This document shows, one piece after another, positions 62,115 to 64,000 of a stretch of 64,000 nucleotides of DNA (positions are counted from its first letter, which is position 1; each line of letters begins with the position of its first letter). Source of the stretch: Vallitaleaceae bacterium 9-2 (lineage in GTDB: Bacteria; Bacillota; Clostridia; Lachnospirales; Vallitaleaceae); NCBI GenBank assembly GCA_038396585.1, contig CP121691.1, positions 2,046,001 through 2,110,000 of the forward strand, given 5' to 3'. Made by a program: the position numbers and the translations under genes. Under the pieces are notes generated by a model that did no database searches, had not been told where the DNA came from, and worked only from the letters and a program-made list of their open reading frames with translations.

Positions 62115-63389
62115 TTATTTTCCTCCTTGTTGACTATGAATATAGGAAGCTATCTCTTCCATTGATATATCGACTTGTTCACCATTTTTCATATTTTTTA
62201 GGCTCACGGTGTTCGACGCGATTTCGTCCTCACCAATAATTAATGAATACTTGGCATTAATTTTATTTGCATATTTCATTTGGGCACGTACAGACTTTCC
62301 AAGTAAGTCTGTTGCACAACGAATATGTTGTTCGCGTAGTTGATAGGTTAATGCCATCGCCTTATTTTTTGCTGCATCACCCATATAGCCAAGATATAGG
62401 TCGATTTTCTCCTTAGGCTCGGGTTTCCCTTGAGTATTGGCAATCGTCAACAGCAAGCGTTCAATTCCTGCTCCAAACCCAATCGCTGGTGTTGGCGCTC
62501 CGCCCATCTCTTCAATCAGATAATCATAACGACCTCCACCACACACAGTTGCTTGGGAGCCGATATCTTCAGAGATGAATTCAAATACAGTACGTGAATA
62601 GTAATCAAGCCCCCGAACAATCCAAGGATCCACTTCATAAGCAATACCCATACTATCAAGCAAGGCTTGAACACCTTCAAAGTGCTCACGATCCGCATCA
62701 TCCAGGTGATGAATCATTAGCGGCGCCTCTTGCATGATGGTCTGGCAAGTTTCATTTTTACAATCTAACACACGTAAGGGATTCTTATACATACGCTCTT
62801 GGCATGTTGGGCACAATTCATTTTTATGCGCCTCTAAAAAATCCATTAATAATCCATTATAACGCTTACGTGAAACCTGATTTCCCAAACTGTTAATATG
62901 TAATTTAACACTAGGTATGTTCAGGCGTTTTAACATCTGATAGCCTAAGCTAATAATCTCTGCATCTGCCGAAGGGTCCTCTGCCCCAAATAGTTCTACA
63001 CCAAATTGGTGGAATTGACGAAATCGTCCTGCCTGAGGCTTTTCATAACGAAAGTTAGGACTGATGTAGTAAAACTTACTTGGCTGAACGTCTGCATACA
63101 GCTTACGTTCAAGATAAGCGCGCACAACACCTGCTGTTCCTTCCGGTTTTAAGGCAAACTCACGTTGCTCTTTTGACTTGTCAAAAAATGTATACATTTC
63201 TTTTTGTACGATATCCGTTGTCTCTCCAACCCCTCGTTGAAACAGTTCTAAACGTTCAAAAATCGGTGTACGTATTTCGCTAAATCCATAATCATCACAT
63301 AAGCATCGCATTTGATGTTCAAGGTCCAACAATTGGTCCATATAGTCTCCATAAAAGTCATTGGTTCCTCGAGGTGCTTTAATATTCAT
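62115..63389 (-). CDS. hisS: Histidyl-tRNA synthetase
   Basis: I start this at the ATG at 63389, preceded by AAAGGAG, giving 424 residues (MNIKAPRGTND). Class II motif 2 appears as FRYEKPQAGRFRQFHQFG, the histidine motif as RGLDYYSRTVFEF, and motif 3 as AIGFGAGIERLLL. A cysteine cluster CPTCQ...CKNETCQ at about 200-225 is typical of some HisRS proteins. It is the first gene of hisS-aspS, yet the leader specifier reads Asp. Confidence 0.97.
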   Translation of the reverse strand: MNIKAPRGTNDFYGDYMDQLLDLEHQMRCLCDDYGFSEIRTPIFERLELFQRGVGETTDIVQKEMYTFFDKSKEQREFALKPEGTAGVVRAYLERKLYADVQPSKFYYISPNFRYEKPQAGRFRQFHQFGVELFGAEDPSADAEIISLGYQMLKRLNIPSVKLHINSLGNQVSRKRYNGLLMDFLEAHKNELCPTCQERMYKNPLRVLDCKNETCQTIMQEAPLMIHHLDDADREHFEGVQALLDSMGIAYEVDPWIVRGLDYYSRTVFEFISEDIGSQATVCGGGRYDYLIEEMGGAPTPAIGFGAGIERLLLTIANTQGKPEPKEKIDLYLGYMGDAAKNKAMALTYQLREQHIRCATDLLGKSVRAQMKYANKINAKYSLIIGEDEIASNTVSLKNMKNGEQVDISMEEIASYIHSQQGGK

Positions 63390-63414
63390 AGTAACTCCTT
63401 TCCAAATAGAACAT

Positions 63415-63711
63415 AAAAAAAGCCTCTTCCCTATCAATCTATATTGATAAAAAGGGACGAGACATTACCCGCGGTGCCACCCTAATTGAAGCACATCCAT
63501 GCTTCCGGCTTAAAGTCTTGTAACGTAGACAATACGTCTTTACTTACTAAATCCTATGATGAATCATCATGTATCTTTTAGTAAAGCACTCCTAAGGGTC
63601 TTTCAATAAGCAATCAACAAAAGGCTTGCAGCTAAAACCTTTCTCTCTGGTGATGACTTCGCACTTATTTACTCGCTTATTCAACGCTTTGTTAATTTGT
63701 GTTTATAACTT
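63415..63711 (-). promoter_or_regulatory. T-box leader of hisS-aspS (specifier GAC, Asp)
   Basis: On the minus strand this leader has an AGAGA stem I motif and GAAA-GAC-CC in the specifier loop (GAC at 63598-63600). The T-box GGGTGGCACCGCGGG follows at about 63468-63484, and then a terminator hairpin with a six-T run at 63415-63420. Aligned with the pheST leader, where the same position reads UUC, the codon is Asp, not His. Confidence 0.9.
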
Positions 63712-63717
63712 TACTCT

Positions 63718-63746
63718 ATTGTAGTGACTCTTCTACTGTTTGTCAA
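63718..63746 (-). promoter_or_regulatory. hisS-aspS promoter
   Basis: On the minus strand TTGACA (63741-63746) and TACAAT (63718-63723) are 17 bases apart. Transcription should start near 63711. Confidence 0.82.
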
Positions 63747-63765
63747 GTATTTTCAAGATAAAAGG

Positions 63766-64000
63766 CTAATCAATAATAATTCGAACGACAATACCAAGTA
63801 AAATTGTCAAAAAATACGCAACCGATATGAGCACAAAGTTTTTGACCGCACATACAAACGTCTTACTTTTTTCTTGAAGTGCTTTAAACGCATCGACATT
63901 TTTCTTCACCGGATATAGCGTCAAAAGAACAAGAAGTGTAATAATCGGAAGCACTTCAATTACCACACCTACGATAATCCATAGATACGATAAATAGGCT
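63766..64000 (-). CDS. Membrane protein, N-terminus outside window
   Basis: The frame is open from the window edge to the stop at 63766, so the gene is truncated at its 5' end; the GTG at 63966 is probably internal. The visible 78 residues hold a helix before and after it (YLWIIVGVVIEVLPIITLLV) and a C-terminal helix (LISVAYFLTILLGIVVRIII), joined by a basic loop. No family is recognised. Confidence 0.6.
   Translation of the reverse strand, partial: AYLSYLWIIVGVVIEVLPIITLLVLLTLYPVKKNVDAFKALQEKSKTFVCAVKNFVLISVAYFLTILLGIVVRIIID

Overview
This 64 kb window looks like core chromosome of a low-GC, monoderm anaerobe of the Bacillota, class Clostridia (a Lachnospirales-like lineage is my inference). 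The signs are two T-box leaders, the sufCBDSU order, an IscU-like/GGGtGRT pair, a 2-hydroxyacyl-CoA dehydratase-type activase, rubredoxin-like and flavodoxin-like proteins, a radical SAM enzyme, MocR and AraC regulators and strong AGGAGG-type ribosome sites. I see no insertion sequence, prophage, CRISPR array, tRNA or rRNA gene. Coding density is high and nearly every gene can be given a start supported by a ribosome site.

Layout. 1-6.2 kb (minus): a Ca2+-type P-ATPase, topB, an ExbB/MotA-like and an ExbD-like protein, and a membrane-anchored acidic protein cut by the window edge, all tightly packed. 6.3-8.0 kb (plus): azlCD and a LUD protein. 8.0-10.3 kb (minus): a Memo/LigB-AMMECR1 fusion with its radical SAM partner. 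10.4-12.5 kb (plus): a Bax-inhibitor-1 protein and a secreted M14 carboxypeptidase that runs into the terminator of rnpB (minus, 12.5-12.9 kb). 12.9-15.5 kb (minus): queA-lepB-membrane protein. 15.6-16.9 kb: an AraC regulator. 16.9-20.7 kb (minus): pheST behind a tRNA-Phe T-box. 21.9-27.9 kb (plus): gltBD. 28-29.2 kb: a ferredoxin-domain aldo/keto reductase. 29.4-31.1 kb (plus): the IscU-like/GGGtGRT pair. 31.2-32.5 kb: a histidine phosphatase and a cyclophilin.

32.6-40.4 kb (minus) appears to be one operon: degenerate receiver with zinc ribbon, HD hydrolase, tandem activase, era, TPR-GGDEF protein. 40.4-43.1 kb (minus): three small membrane proteins, a MocR regulator that has lost its PLP lysine, and a four-helix membrane protein. 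43.2-49.5 kb: a nucleoid-associated protein, dinB, and a redox/sulfur group (rubredoxin-like, flavodoxin-like, and a CoA-disulfide reductase/rhodanese/TusA/DsrE fusion). 49.6-51.4 kb: a DUF3810-type membrane protein and an unknown secreted protein. 51.4-56.4 kb (minus): sufCBDSU behind a promoter with a Fur-box-like site. 56.4-60.2 kb (minus): a cell-wall amidase, an RseC-like protein and an aldo/keto reductase. 60.3-63.7 kb (minus): hisS-aspS behind a T-box whose specifier reads GAC (Asp). A truncated membrane protein closes the window.

Themes. Several genes handle sulfur and iron-sulfur clusters (suf, the IscU-like pair, the rhodanese/TusA fusion, many CxxC proteins), as expected for an anaerobe. 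Convergent genes repeatedly share one bidirectional terminator that lies on or over their stop codons. The points most worth following are the IscU-like/GGGtGRT pair, the lysine-less MocR with its small membrane proteins, the tandem activase operon with a dead receiver, the ExbBD trio and the Asp specifier of hisS-aspS.
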